In this document: in pieces, positions 1-16,432 of the stretch
How positions within the stretch are numbered: the first letter of the stretch is position 1
Layout: each line of letters starts with the position of its first letter
Assembly: GCA_020536535.1 (NCBI GenBank)
Contig: JAHLWZ010000416.1
Location: forward strand, 17,809 to 42,561
Reading direction: 5' to 3'
Source: Pelomyxa schiedti
Lineage: Eukaryota; Evosea; Pelobiontida; Pelomyxidae
DNA: 24,753 nt
Made by a program: the position numbers and the translations under genes
Notes under the pieces: generated by a model
What the model saw: only the letters and a program-made list of their open reading frames with translations
The model's database searches: none
What the model was told of the DNA's origin: nothing

Positions 1-103
1 CACGATTGCGGCCGAAGGCGGCATCCCACAATAGCCAAGGGAACGGCAGCGACTAATAAGACCGAAAAGAGTGCGGTGCGTGGAGCCCATAGCCATTGAT
101 TAG

Positions 104-2601
104 AACCAACAAATTCACAAGTTCAGGAATTGGGTTCACTTCAAGGTATAGATAGATGAGCTTTTCATTTATGAAAACCACTATTAGACTCGAGTACCAT
201 CTTTCAAGGGGATTCTCATGCTAGGCTTCCCACAGTCGAACACAATGATTTAGAGGATGAATGGAGCACAATCGACCCTCAAATACTACTACACATGCAT
301 ATAAAGCAGGATAAGGATGAGAAGGCCATTTCCTGTAATAAGCAGGCAGTCTTTGTCCAACTTTCCAAGGACTTCAGTGGGCTGCAAATTGCAACGGAAA
401 ACCCTCATGGTTGACCTCATAACTTTGAATTGGTTTTTACTCTCTCCAGGTTGTATTGACTCGCAGCAGATGGCTTGTGTTACATCGTTCATAGGACACT
501 TTGGATGTGGCAAGTCTCAGATAATTCGATCTTTAATTCAAAAGAGCCTCTACGACTGCAATGGCCGGACTTTGACAGGTTCCCCCCACAAAAAAAAAGG
601 TATTCAACAATTTCTTTTTCAATTCTCCTAGGTGATTGTTCATTTCCGATATCAGCCGACCCACAGTCAGATGCAAACCCAACCTCTCCTGATATTGCAC
701 TTTGGTGCTACAAGAATCCACACACTAATCTGAGACAAATTGTATTAGATACTGAAGGAATCAAGGCAAATGCATTGCCATCTCTAGTATCTTTCCCATC
801 AAAAAAAATAATAAAATACAAGTAAAAATAACTCCACCAAGTTGGCCTATCAAAATACTTCTGTCGATATTGGTATCCGCCGGAGTGAGATGGCTTCCCT
901 GCTGTACCCACTTTTCTGCACGCTGGTTAGTGGTACAGTTGTATACGTCACTAGGATGGGGTTTAAAGATAAAACTGTGCAATCAGTTGGTATACCCTTT
1001 TGATTTCTTTTCCTCATGGAACAAAGGAGCTTCTCCAGCTGTATGACCGACTTGATGAAATTCCTGTTCAAAGTGGAAATCCTTCCCTGGTCATTATTTC
1101 CAATGCTTTCCGGGGGTTTTGTGTGTATAAGATATTTCATTCAACTCTGACTCGAAAAGCTGTAGAGGTGAATGCATCAGCGGACACTGAGCTTTCTGCG
1201 TGCCACATGATGTTACAAGAGCACTTCTCTGAGGTACGTTGGTTGCAACTCAGCACGTATTGTGGACCACTTGGGGATACCAAGGAAGCAAGACAATATC
1301 ACAAAGGGATATGCATACTTCAGGTACTTAGATAACTTCTCTTATTCTTTCTGAACTTATGGCATAAGAAAGTTTTGGACGATCTCTTTAAACAAAGAAT
1401 GCATACTCTGAATTATTCAGAGTCTGTTTGGTTTAAACTTGCTTCTGATGTAGCAAGGCACCTTCCCAAAGAGCCAGTTTCTGTAGTTAAATTACTATGG
1501 AATATTCTTTCCTCTGCTTGGACCAATGACGATCAGTGGTTAGTTCCAGCTAGAATAACATATCTCCTTAATTTGTCTTAGTCAACGATTGTTTTATACC
1601 GTGCTGAATATTATTAAGCACGAGCGGCATGATATTGAAAGAATGAAGGTGATATCAAGGTTTGCAATCAAAGTGGGTGCACTCTATCACGCAGTAAAAA
1701 TGAAAGAAGAGCTCCCTTTGCCGGTTCCACTTTGTGAGGTAGACCCCAACATCTTGCTAAAAAAAATAACCACAAATTCTACTCTCAGATTGAGAGCCCG
1801 GCCCTTGTGAGTGTTGAATGTGGCTTGAAACGCCTTCTGGAACAAATTTCTTTTATGCAACCATGTGAGGCCTACGTTTCATATGGCAATGGAGGAAGGA
1901 TAAAGTGCTGTAAAGTCTTCATGCAACATGGCAACCGGCATTTATCTCAGGTTTACATCACAAAAATATAAATATTAATTAGTCCTTCAACACATTCGTT
2001 TCTCAAACCACCACAGCCTCTCATGGTTGATGCTTTGCCAGAAAACACAGACTATGTACCGAAACTCAAGCGGACATTGTACCAAAGGTTCAATTGGCCA
2101 ACTACTTTCACCTGGAAAGGTGATTTTAAAGGTGAAAGGTGGGGTGCAGTCGAAACGCAAACAGAAACAACAATTTCCACAGTAACAGAACTTGCTCTCC
2201 TTGAGCATCAACAAACCACAGAACAACAAACAAAAACAACAACCACAACCACAACTACAACTACAACCACAGCAACAGGAACGGCAACACCCCAAGCAAC
2301 AAGGAGAACAACAACAAGAATAACAAAAACCACACCACTACAGAGACTCTGGATGTCAACAATGCAAGAGGCTCTATCCAAATCATCACCAAAGGAAGTG
2401 CTTGAACTAGTTGTGCAGGAAATGAAGACCAACCTAGGCCCACTGCTTACCACAATGCACCCTGTGTCAAAAAAGGGCACTCCTCTGTGCTGCTTGTGCT
2501 TCATGGAAATACATCCGCCAGTAAAAAAGAGCACTTCTTGTAGGCATGTACTATGTCATCGTTGTGGTGCACTCTTTGATACTTGCCCATTTGATACATG
2601 A
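104..2601 (+). CDS. Large GTPase-like protein with C-terminal RING-like finger (5' end incomplete)
   Basis: Splicing ten short introns (146-188, 410-449, 579-631, 787-841, 986-1026, 1234-1284, 1324-1368, 1539-1581, 1739-1788, 1951-2016) gives one frame of about 670 residues. A P-loop, GHFGCGKSQ, lies near 510-535. A DTEG motif near 750 matches the G3 box of GBP/atlastin-type dynamin-superfamily GTPases. It is followed by a segment like the rest of that G domain (SLVIISNAF). A helical middle region leads to a Thr-rich tract (about 2220-2290). The end carries a RING-like pattern CCLC, CRHVLCHRC, CPF. The last zinc-binding Cys of a standard RING is missing, because the protein stops four residues after the CP. 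The family is inferred from motifs only. By analogy it would couple GTP-driven membrane or oligomer dynamics to ubiquitin ligation. The first exon is uncertain: an acceptor ends at 103 and earlier exons lie near or beyond the window edge. Confidence 0.65.
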
Positions 2602-2621
2602 ACATCTTACTCATACTCTTG

Positions 2622-2627
2622 AATAAA
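2622..2627 (+). promoter_or_regulatory. Polyadenylation signal AATAAA
   Basis: A perfect AATAAA sits 20 nt after the TGA stop of the GTPase-RING gene, at the expected distance for a compact eukaryotic 3' end. The convergent gene on the other strand stops only about 100 nt further on. Confidence 0.6.
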
Positions 2628-2728
2628 AGTATTTTCTTAATGTAAAAGGTACATGGAATCCTGGTTTATAATATTAGGTTTCGTTCAAGTGGTGATGAAA
2701 AGCACCATACCGGCAGATAATCATCTCT

Positions 2729-4407
2729 TTAATTTGGTGAGATGTTCTGGAAGTGTTGTGAGAATTTCAAGGGGAAGCTTTGCCCCATTGGAAGTGAATA
2801 ATACTCTCCGCAGCTCGGTTGCTCTTTGATATTGGTGTGAGCGGGAGTTTTTAAATGAAAAGTTGTTGCGTACAGTACACTAGATTCCTCAGAATCAGAG
2901 GCGATGAAAACAAATGGGTGCAACTCAGTGGAGTAAAATGATAGAATGACTATGTAAGGCGCATCCTCTGCTGTGGAAACTGACTTCAAGCTAGAAAGCG
3001 GAACTTTCCACTGGTTTTTTTTTAGTTAATCGCTGTGTTGGGGGAAACATTACCAGGAGTGACTTGATATTGGGCTGACCTGGTGCTTTTGCTTTCAGAC
3101 AATATAGGTTTTTGGTTGAAATCACAATACAGCGGTGATGCAGTTTAAGGTTCACACCATCAGTGGCACAGCCATAGAGGTGGTACTGGTACAATTCCGA
3201 TACATATGTGCCTTCAAAAAAGGCCTGGTTTACATTGCGGCTAAGACAAGTCATAGCCACTTGCCAGATAAAACCTTGATCCGGTTCATCAGGATCTTCT
3301 CCCACTTCCAGTGAAAGGGTTTTTGTCAATCTTAAAACATTAATTGCATAAAATATGCCGGAAGTACTGGTACATACACTTCACCCTTGGTACGATAATA
3401 AATATCAATGGTATCATTCCCGTTATTGTGAGAAACACGGACAACATTCTGAAGGTCGCGCACCCACAGTTTTTTATAATTTCCTGACGCTTGTTGTGTT
3501 ACTGTAGGGACTGGTGAGTAAGAAAATATGTAGTAATATATTAGCATGTAAATAGTTAAGTTTTTTTTTTTTAAACATGTAGATGATACAGGCAAAATAG
3601 TGCAGGTTAGTGAGTACAAGCAGCAAAGGTTTGACGATCTCACTAGAACCTGCGCATGGTAAATACCTTATGTGTTAACATTACCAAAATGCAAACGAAC
3701 CTTTCTTCTCCCTCAACCACCAAGTTGCGTGTGCAATGTACTGCTCTTCCTCCACATTTTCAGCAAAAGGTTTCCCACTACAAAATAGTTTCTAAAACTT
3801 GCCAACACACACAAACAAATCTATACCAAATCCAAAACCGAAATAAACAATTGGCAAGCAAAGCAAAACCGATGCACAAATTCCAACATTCACACACGCA
3901 TAGAGATAGATAGGTATGCAGATGCACATACATAGCGTGCCTAGGCTGCAAGCACACAGTCCCGTTCGTTACCCTCCACACCACCCCCGCACTGTTACTA
4001 TTGCACAGCGGGCAGCAGCAGCAACAGCACACGCACCCCCCCGGTGAGCCCCCTTGCTCCTCGCCCCCTCCGCCCCCGCCTCCCCCACCCTCGCAGCACA
4101 TGCACCCGCACGTCCCCCTCCCCCCACCGTGGTCCCTGCCGCCCCCCGCACCGCCGCCGCCGCCGCCCCCGCCGCCGCTGCTGCTGCTGGCCGAGGCGGC
4201 CCGCCACGAGTCGTCGCCCCCCAGCAGGGCGGATATGGTGGGGGTGGAGGCGGCCTGGGGCCCCGCCCAGTGCACCCGCGCCCGCGCCCCCGACACCCCT
4301 GGCGTCTCCACCCCCACCGACGACCCCCTGCGGCCCCCCTCGTGCTGCTGCTGTCCGTGTCCGACACGCGCTCCCGTGCTGCTGCTCTTGCTGTGGCTGC
4401 TGCTCAT
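2729..4407 (-). CDS. Protein with two tandem PH/TH1-like folds and a Gly-rich N-terminus
   Basis: Five well-defined C-terminal exons (3701-3777, 3590-3648, 3378-3501, 3053-3330, 2729-3010) join in one frame through introns of 42-88 nt. The first repeat runs from a W-rich segment near 3740 through PLLLVLTNLHYF and a strand with NGNDTIDIYY. The second runs from FFEGTYVSELYQYHLYGC through LHHRCIVISTKNLYCL to a segment beginning WKVPLSSLKSVS. This beta-rich pattern (strand, KNLYCL strand, then V-D-I/V-I-L strand) resembles PH or myosin-I TH1 domains, suggesting phosphoinositide or membrane binding. No motor domain is present. The N-terminus, from a Met at 4407, is a Ser/Gly/His-rich low-complexity stretch. 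Its link to the first good exon is tentative (donor near 3826, acceptor at 3778, phase consistent). An alternative start is the in-frame Met at 4530. Confidence 0.55.
4010..4400. repeat. GC-rich low-complexity tract encoding Gly/Ser runs
   Basis: This stretch is strongly C-rich on the + strand, with runs of CCG/CCC/CTG triplets. All six frames stay open over long distances, so ORF length is no guide here. The minus-strand frame that starts MSSSHSKSSS gives Gly runs of 8-9 and continues toward the PH-like gene. It is therefore the best candidate, probably an N-terminal disordered region plus 5' UTR. Confidence 0.6.
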
Positions 4408-4615
4408 CACCAGTCGGTCTTTCTTTGGTTCGGCGAAATCAACGTGAATGGAGATGATAAAATTTCGGCTGATCACTTGGGTGTAATGAAAAAAAGCATG
4501 GTTATGTCTGTTGACTGTGGCATTATACATGGTATGAGTAGTAGGTTTGTTGTTGGTTCCTAAACCTGTTCGTTGATTGTTGGTTTTGGAGGAAAGTGGG
4601 AGGTTGGTTGTAGTA

Positions 4616-10868
<6,253 letters not shown>

Positions 10869-10954
10869 TACATTATCATCAAAGTCACTAAAAATTTGCC
10901 CATAATGTAATAGTGAAAATGATGATTTATTTATGACTCCCATAATAGAGAAAA

Positions 10955-11329
10955 TTATGGGGGTACACACAGAGCATCAAAACAGGCGGTGAATGCACAT
11001 GCCTCCCTGTCCCAGGGTCCCCATTCGTCCCCATCGCACCAAAACGCCGTGAATTCAGTCCCATAACTGCAGCACGACGCCGACGATGATTCCGACGAGT
11101 ACGACGAAGCCGAGTCGGAATAAGAACTGCTGACGGAGTTCGGTGCCGCGTCGAATTTTTTGATCTCAGGCTGCGCGTTTGGCCGTGCGGGGTCCCCAGT
11201 CTTTTCGGCCGTTGAAGTAGCAACCGCCAGCGAAACCAAAATGAACACCACGGCGCCGGCGAGGCAGGACCAATTGTGGGATGACGGCGTCTTTTTCTTG
11301 CCACGGTGGCCGTGCAACCGGAACGTCAT
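10955..11329 (-). CDS. Small single-pass membrane or secreted protein, unknown family
   Basis: An intronless 124-codon frame starts at ATG 11329 and ends at TAA 10955. The N-terminus is basic (MTFRLHGHRGKKK). It is followed by one hydrophobic helix, LAGAVVFILVSLAVATS, consistent with a signal anchor or uncleaved signal. Next comes an acidic, Ser-rich spacer, and then a Cys-rich end with CC near the middle and three further spaced Cys. I do not recognise the family. It is divergently transcribed from the ARL16-like gene. Its stop lies just before the alternative start of the ABC transporter on the same strand, so its 3' UTR must overlap that promoter. Confidence 0.55.
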   Translation of the reverse strand: MTFRLHGHRGKKKTPSSHNWSCLAGAVVFILVSLAVATSTAEKTGDPARPNAQPEIKKFDAAPNSVSSSYSDSASSYSSESSSASCCSYGTEFTAFWCDGDEWGPWDREACAFTACFDALCVPP

Positions 11330-11395
11330 CACCCTATGTTTTTGCGTTCTGTTTTCCGAAACATCAGAATTGACGAAAATCAATTTGATAGAATA
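11330..11395. promoter_or_regulatory. Compact bidirectional promoter region
   Basis: Only 66 nt separate the start codons of the divergent small membrane protein (-) and the ARL16-like gene (+). Both 5' UTRs and the promoter elements must lie in this gap or overlap the coding regions. No TATA-like element is obvious. Confidence 0.45.
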
Positions 11396-12244
11396 ATGAG
11401 CACGGCTGGTGGTAACAACAGTGGAAGTGGGAATGTATTGGAGTATTTGGTACTGGGTCTGCCCAACTGTGGCAAATCGTCACTCATAAAGAACCTCCTC
11501 AGTGTGTCTTAGTATCCTCAAACTGCACCCGAAATACAAGTACTACTCAAAAACACAATAAAAAACATTTATTGCTTGTGTTGCCATTAGTTGGTTGATT
11601 GACAACTCCACTCATGGGACTCGACTATACTAACAACAATAAAGGAATGACAAAGAAGCAACGCCAAAAGCTCAGCGACTGTGCGCCACTACCAACTGTA
11701 CCAACTGTATGAACCCCGTATGACAACTTTGGGCTTTTACATTCAACCCCTCAACACAGAATGGAGTGGAGCACACAGTACTTACAAAAAAGATTGCGTT
11801 GAGGGAAATTGGAGGTAGTTACATCCAATTGTGGCCTTCCTATCTCCCATCGGCCGCCGGGATAATTGTGTGTAACCCAAATTTAATCGGAAATCGTATA
11901 ACCTCAATGTCATCGGTTGTAGTTTGTTGTGGATGGTGTAAATAATGCCCAACTATCCGGCTCATTGATGTTGCTTATGACGCTCCTGACAAATCCTGAG
12001 TTGGAGAAAAAGCCTAAGGCTGTGATTCTAAACAAGTGGTATGGGGTGCCAGTTTAGGCCTTTCTTTTACTGAATGTTTCACAGTGACACACCACACTGC
12101 ATGAGTCAATCGCAGCTCAGAGAGATTGGTAATTTTGATCAAGTGACTTTGGAGTCCCCCTTTTCCATTTTTGCAACAAGTTGTCTCAATGGAGAAGGGA
12201 TTGAGTGTATTTACAGTTGGCTACAAACATCCAAAAAAGTCTGA
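11396..12244 (+). CDS. ARL16: ARL16-like small GTPase
   Basis: Five exons (11396-11501, 11645-11706, 11760-11867, 11923-12038, 12085-12244) join in frame to 183 residues plus stop, the size of ARL16. The P-loop is GLPNCGKSS (canonical GxxxxGKS). A switch I region with PTVPTNG and the divergent G3 segment ALREIGGSYIQLWPSY match the ELGG-type motif of ARL16 rather than the DxGGQ of other Arfs. Then come FVVDG and the G4 motif NKCD. The C-terminal part FATSCLNGEGIECIYSWLQ fits the G5 region and last helix. ARL16 proteins act in ciliary and Golgi-linked traffic in other eukaryotes, so the host may be, or descend from, a flagellated cell. The first intron (143 nt) is longer than the rest and ends after a perfect TACTAAC branch-point sequence. 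The other three are 46-55 nt. There is no N-terminal Gly2 for myristoylation, as expected for this family. Confidence 0.85.
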
Positions 12245-12383
12245 AGCCATTTATTTTGAATGACAGGAACCCCATAAAGAAAAAGGAAGTTTTTTAATAC
12301 ATGGCTCATTTTGATCCTGGAAAATAACTCAAAAAAACACTTGACTTTGTATGGTAGCACTGTGGAGGAGGTATTGTTTTATG

Positions 12384-15025
12384 TCAGAGCCCATCATCAC
12401 TGCTGTCATCATCACTTGAAAGCTCTTCATCATCACTTTCTCCACTACACATGGAACATATTCGGCGAAGTACTTTCTGAGCAAGGGGGTCGTTTTCAGC
12501 AGCAACCAGTCTGATGAACTTTACTGCTGTTCTTACATCCACAGTACCCACTCCTGTGCCATCTAGGAAGCAGGCGCCAAGTATGTACCTTGAATTGTGG
12601 TCACCACAAGAAGCTGCCTGGTAGAACAGCCCAAGCGCTTTCTTGGTGTCCTTGACAACACCATTACCCCAGAAGAAGCAGTCACCCAGATAATTCATTG
12701 CCTTGGCGTGCCCATCATCGGCGGCCCTCTGAAACAACGCTGCTGCTTTTGCCTCATCCCAGTCAGCACCTATGCCACTGTGGTAGCAGAACCCAATGTC
12801 AAAGGCCGAACCTGTGTGCCCAGAATCAAGTGCCAGCTGGTAGAGTTCAGCAGCCTGGCGGGGGTCTCTCTCAACACCTGTTCCGTTCCAGTAACACTCA
12901 GCCAGGTTGTGAATAGCATCACTGAGCCCCGCTTCAGCACCTCTCTGATACAATTCCGCTGCTCTGGCAGTATCCTTGTCAACCCCTTGGCCATGGAGAT
13001 AACAGCTCCCTAGGTCGTTGGCTGAACTGGTGCAGCCGGCATCAAGGGCTTGCTGGAAGAGAGCGGCTGCTTTCTGGAGGTCTTGCTTTGCACCGATGCC
13101 TTTGTAGTAACACTCAGCCAACTTGTGGATTGACCAGGGACTTCCTGCATGCGTGACAACATGTGTGTAAAACGAGAGGAGCTCATCAGGTGTTGGAGGT
13201 TCGATGATATCCATCAGGAATCTGTGAGCATCCACAAGGGGAGTCCTCTTTGAGGGTTCGAACTGGAGCAACCCGCGAACGAGGTCACAGAACTTCTTTG
13301 GGAATGCTGGTGGCTGAATCGGGAACGACTCTTCACTCTCGAGTTCAAAGTGTATCAGTCCATCACTCTCGTTGCGGAAGTTGTCAGGGTATCCAGGGAG
13401 AAGTGGTGGGTGCTGTTGGCCAACAGCACCCATTGCAAATTCAAACAGAATGCATCCAAGTTCAAATGATCCTTGCTGTGTTTTTTTTGTTTGATCAGAG
13501 ATTGGAAGAAGGAAGGACATTCTGCACACACCATTTCACAGTTCACAAAGCCGCCATGTTGTGAAGAAATTGCATTGAGAATCTCAGGTGCAACGAGGCT
13601 TGTGTTCTTCAAAGGGGGAGCAAACACAAACTCTGAAACAAGTTTTGTGAATCGTGGTGTCTTGTTTCCCTCATCATCAAATTTCATTGTGTGACCAACA
13701 AGGTCTGTCAGGATCACTTGTTCGTTGTTCTTTTTTATTGGTTGTTGTTTTTTGTTTAGGGTGAGCATCAGTAGTTAAATTTAGAAAATACACACAGAAG
13801 AGACAGCGATGGTGTCCAATGTCAGATTGAAGTGAATGACTTTGTTGTTGAACAGGTGAACAAGGGCGGCACTGATGTCCCTTGAATACTTGTGCACAAT
13901 GCTCCACGGTGTAGTGGTTGCTGTTTCTGTTGTTGTTGTGTATGCGAGTGGCGCCACAGTTTTCAACAGGAAATTTCGCAGTGTGTCAGGGTGGTGCTCA
14001 AGAACAATCCAAGTCAACAAGCGGGATTTCGTCCCACCATTGAGCACGTGGGGGTCACACATCATCACCATCTCCTTTGCGGAAGCAGGGAGGGGATCGT
14101 AAAACTCCAGTGGGATGGTGTCCTGGAATCGGCAGAAGTACCGTGCAATGTTTGGATGCGGTTCAACCTTGATGCCAATTTGCGTGTAATTAGCACCACC
14201 ATTTTCCTGGAAATTGAAGAGAGCCTTGAGGATGTATGATTGGTTGCTGAATAAACCAGGGTGTCCCTTCCCAACGCACTTCACTTCAAAGTCAATCCCT
14301 GTTAAATGATGAAATTCTCTCAGAAGGAAATAAAATGAAACCCAAAACCTGCAACAGAAGAAGAACAGTTCAGCACCTTCACGAAACTGAAATTCCTTCC
14401 CACAATTACACTACCACCTCCGCCTCCACCATCGGCACCACTTGTTGTTGTTTCCAAATTTTCTGCCAGCACCTGTTGTGTACTTGTTGTTGTTGCCTTT
14501 CTCCTCCTTTTCACCTCTGGTTGTTGCGCTTCTTGTTGTTGTTGTTGTTGTTGCTGTTGTGTTGCGACTCGGTGGCGTCATCGCCAGCTGCGTCGTCGTC
14601 GAGTCTGACGCGAGCCGCCTCCTCCAACCGCTTGAAGAACGCGGCCCGGTCCATCTCCGAGGCACAGGGAGAGGAACACCTTGGTTTGTAGCCGTGAGTA
14701 TTATGGGACATTGTGTCGCGGGGATCGTCGTTTCTGCGCACACCACGACCACCGTCCTTCATCGCTGAGCGACCACCGGTCCTTTTTTTTTTTTTTTTAA
14801 TAGGTTCACTGGTGACTTACAATCATCTAAAGGATGATGCCTGAATCCATCATCCCCAAGGGTGCAGTGCTGGTGGTGACTCTGCGGAGGTGTGCAGCAG
14901 TGTTGTTGACAATGCTTAGACCGTGGATACTTAACTCTATCACCACTTATGTTGTTCATGTAAAAAGCACACTTGACACCTGTGCCACGGTCATAAGCAC
15001 TGATGCGGCTTATGACCCGACACAT
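12384..15025 (-). CDS. Divergent protein kinase (probable pseudokinase) with six Sel1 repeats
   Basis: C-terminal exons 12384-13475, 13532-13729, 13805-14298 and 14349 upward join in frame. The kinase-like part has an N-lobe near 14450-14200, helix E YSRDISAALVHLF, then VIHFNLTLDTIA where HRDxKxxN is expected. It continues with VILTDLVG for DFG, VAPEIL for APE, and a C-lobe with SFELGCILFEF and PSKRTP. The catalytic Asp is replaced by Asn, the catalytic-loop Lys by Thr and the DFG Phe-Gly by Leu-Val, so catalysis is doubtful. Six Sel1 repeats follow, about 36 residues each (for example LAECYYKGIGA, LGSCYLHGQGV), then an acidic Ser/Asp tail. Such kinase-Sel1 proteins usually scaffold signalling complexes. 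The N-terminus is less sure: a 57-nt intron (donor GTAAGT at about 14820) links a Cys/His-rich first exon, and one more splice near 14570-14500 in a Gln/Asn tract is ambiguous (59 or 83 nt). ATG 15025 is chosen; 15088 and 15121 are in-frame alternatives. Confidence 0.75.
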
Positions 15026-15119
15026 GGCGGGAGGAAAGTGAAAGTGAAACCAGAACGATGAGAATAAAATACAGGAAGTAACTGTCATCTTTGTATGAAT
15101 ACTGCATTTTGCAGGTTTC

Positions 15120-15185
15120 ATTCTCAGAGATGCTGCCAATTAATTATAATTATATTATAATTATCAGATTATTATCTCTGAGAAT
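15120..15185. repeat. AT-rich palindrome with 12-bp perfect arms
   Basis: ATTCTCAGAGAT (15120-15131) and its exact reverse complement (15174-15185) enclose 42 nt of almost pure A/T that is itself palindromic. Related TTCTCAG / AATCAGAGAT motifs recur at about 15258-15292. ATCTCTGAGAA recurs at 16442-16452, beyond the right end of the neighbouring inverted-repeat element. Confidence 0.7.
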
Positions 15186-15530
15186 TATATAACTAGAACG
15201 GTGGTGCTTCGCACCACGTAATGGGAGCGAAGCGCGGAGAATAACTGTGCATCTAAGTCTGATTCTCAGTGATTCCCTAAGAATCAGAGATGATGGGTTC
15301 AGAAAAGCAACTGTCAGTGCATGGAGATGGACGCATGTGTGTTGGTTAAACACAATGATAGCAACCTTTAGGGACATTGTAGTGCTGACCTGGTTCTTAC
15401 AGCATGAATACTAACTCCTTACAATAACCGCTGTTCACAACCTCTTTAAGAGGCCCAGCCTATGCGCCTCGTCGAGGGAGAGGCAGCCTCCTGGCCCGCA
15501 GGAGAGCAGCAGCGAGCTCCGCCGGTGCCG

Positions 15531-15744
15531 CATCGCAGGGGGAGGGGCCCCGCCCCTCCCCCTGTCCCCCTCCCACTGATGCCGGCCGCGAGCAGCGCCC
15601 TGCGGCCGCGAGCAGCGCCCTGCGGCCGCGAGCAGCGCCCTGCGGCCGCGAGCAGCGCCCTGCGGCCGCGAGCAGCGCCCTGCGGCCGCGAGCAGCGCCA
15701 CATCGCAGGGGGATGGGCTGCGCCCCTCCCCCTGACCCCCTCCC
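15531..15744. repeat. Pair of 44-bp GC-rich direct repeats bracketing a minisatellite
   Basis: 15531-15574 and 15701-15744 match at 40 of 44 positions. The first copy contains a perfect 13-bp stem (CAGGGGGAGGGGC and its complement, 3-nt loop), and the second keeps the stem with one mismatch. They immediately bracket the 20-bp tandem array, so array and flanks form one unit. Confidence 0.75.
15581..15699. repeat. 20-bp minisatellite, about six copies, NotI site in each full unit
   Basis: The unit TGCGGCCGCGAGCAGCGCCC repeats head to tail from 15581 to 15699. The four units 15601-15680 are identical. The first begins GCC instead of TGC and the last ends in CA. Five units contain GCGGCCGC. The period is not a multiple of three, so open frames across it are not evidence of coding. 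Confidence 0.9.
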
Positions 15745-15770
15745 TCACAGCAACCAGTTGCAGACTACTG

Positions 15771-16085
15771 TCATTGCCAGACCCTTATGGACCGGGGATT
15801 CTCAGTCCGACACTCTTCCTCATCGAGCGCGGACATCAAGTGGAACGTACCCTGTATTAAGCTGACGGTGATGCACTGATTGCTGTAATGAGGCGATTCC
15901 TGGACGTCGTACGCATAGTGCACATACCACTCGCCCACTACTGTATCACAGAACGCACTATGGTAGATACGCCACAACAGGAAGTCCTCTGACGTTCATC
16001 TGCAACTGGTACACGAAACAAGCCAATTCCCAACTGGCGACGTCTGCCCCTTGGCAGTCGCAGGCGCGTACGTCTAACGTACGCG
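15771..16085 (-). pseudogene. Broken ORF, possible beta-sandwich (capsid-like?) remnant
   Basis: Two overlapping minus-strand frames both look protein-like. One covers about 16085-15965 (with SWELACFVYQLQ) and ends in a stop. The other covers about 16000-15771, is preceded by a stop, and ends at TGA 15771. The second contains VVGEWYVHYAYDV, a strand pattern seen near the C-terminus of jelly-roll capsid proteins, followed by a short tail. A single frame change would link the two, so this is probably a decayed gene. Assignment to any viral family is weak and rests on pattern only. It lies inside the 15219-16432 inverted-repeat element. It could be an integrated virus-like gene or cargo of the element. 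Confidence 0.25.
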
Positions 16086-16432
16086 CCGTTAAGCGGCACC
16101 AAGCGTCTTGTGTCTGAGCCACAAATTCGAAAATCCCATAATCGGAAAAGGAGATACAGATACAGATCGCAGTGGCGATGCGGCAGTAGTCCCGAAGGCC
16201 ACCCGCTCTATGACGACACTCAAGGCACGCCGCGGACCGCCCCGCGACCTCTCCCTCGGTAGTTGTCGCAAATCGCTTTCTCCCTCAGAAAGGGCTTATG
16301 CCGCTCCAGTTTGCCCGAAAAGTTGTTTCCTTCCGAAAAAACGGAGGAAAAAATTGAATTATTTATTATTCAGCATATCCCCTCCCCGGACCTCTTCCCC
16401 CCTTTAGGCAGAGTGTCGCTTCGCTCCCATTA

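Larger units (their letters stand above)
15219..16432. mobile_element. Candidate non-autonomous inverted-repeat element, TA-flanked
   Basis: TAATGGGAGCGAAGCG (15219-15234) has its exact reverse complement at 16417-16432. The outermost bases of each arm are TA, which could be a TA target duplication like that of Tc1/mariner-type elements. Inside are a GC-rich island with a 20-bp minisatellite and a broken ORF, but no recognisable transposase. A perfect hairpin, GTGGTGC-TTC-GCACCAC, lies just outside the left arm (15202-15218). With only 16 bp of arm this could also be coincidence or part of an older repeat. Confidence 0.4.

Noticed and set aside
2208-2534. Minus-strand Val-rich ORF
   Set aside because: Shadow of the ACA/ACC-rich Thr tract of the GTPase-RING gene.
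4001-4563. Plus-strand Pro/Arg/Ala-rich ORFs
   Set aside because: Composition artefacts opposite a G-rich coding strand; all frames are open.
13250-13275. tRNA B-box-like GGTTCGAAC
   Set aside because: It lies inside the kinase-Sel1 coding exon, and no A box or cloverleaf fits around it.
15581-15699. CRISPR-like array
   Set aside because: Units are contiguous with no spacers and the host is eukaryotic; it is a minisatellite.
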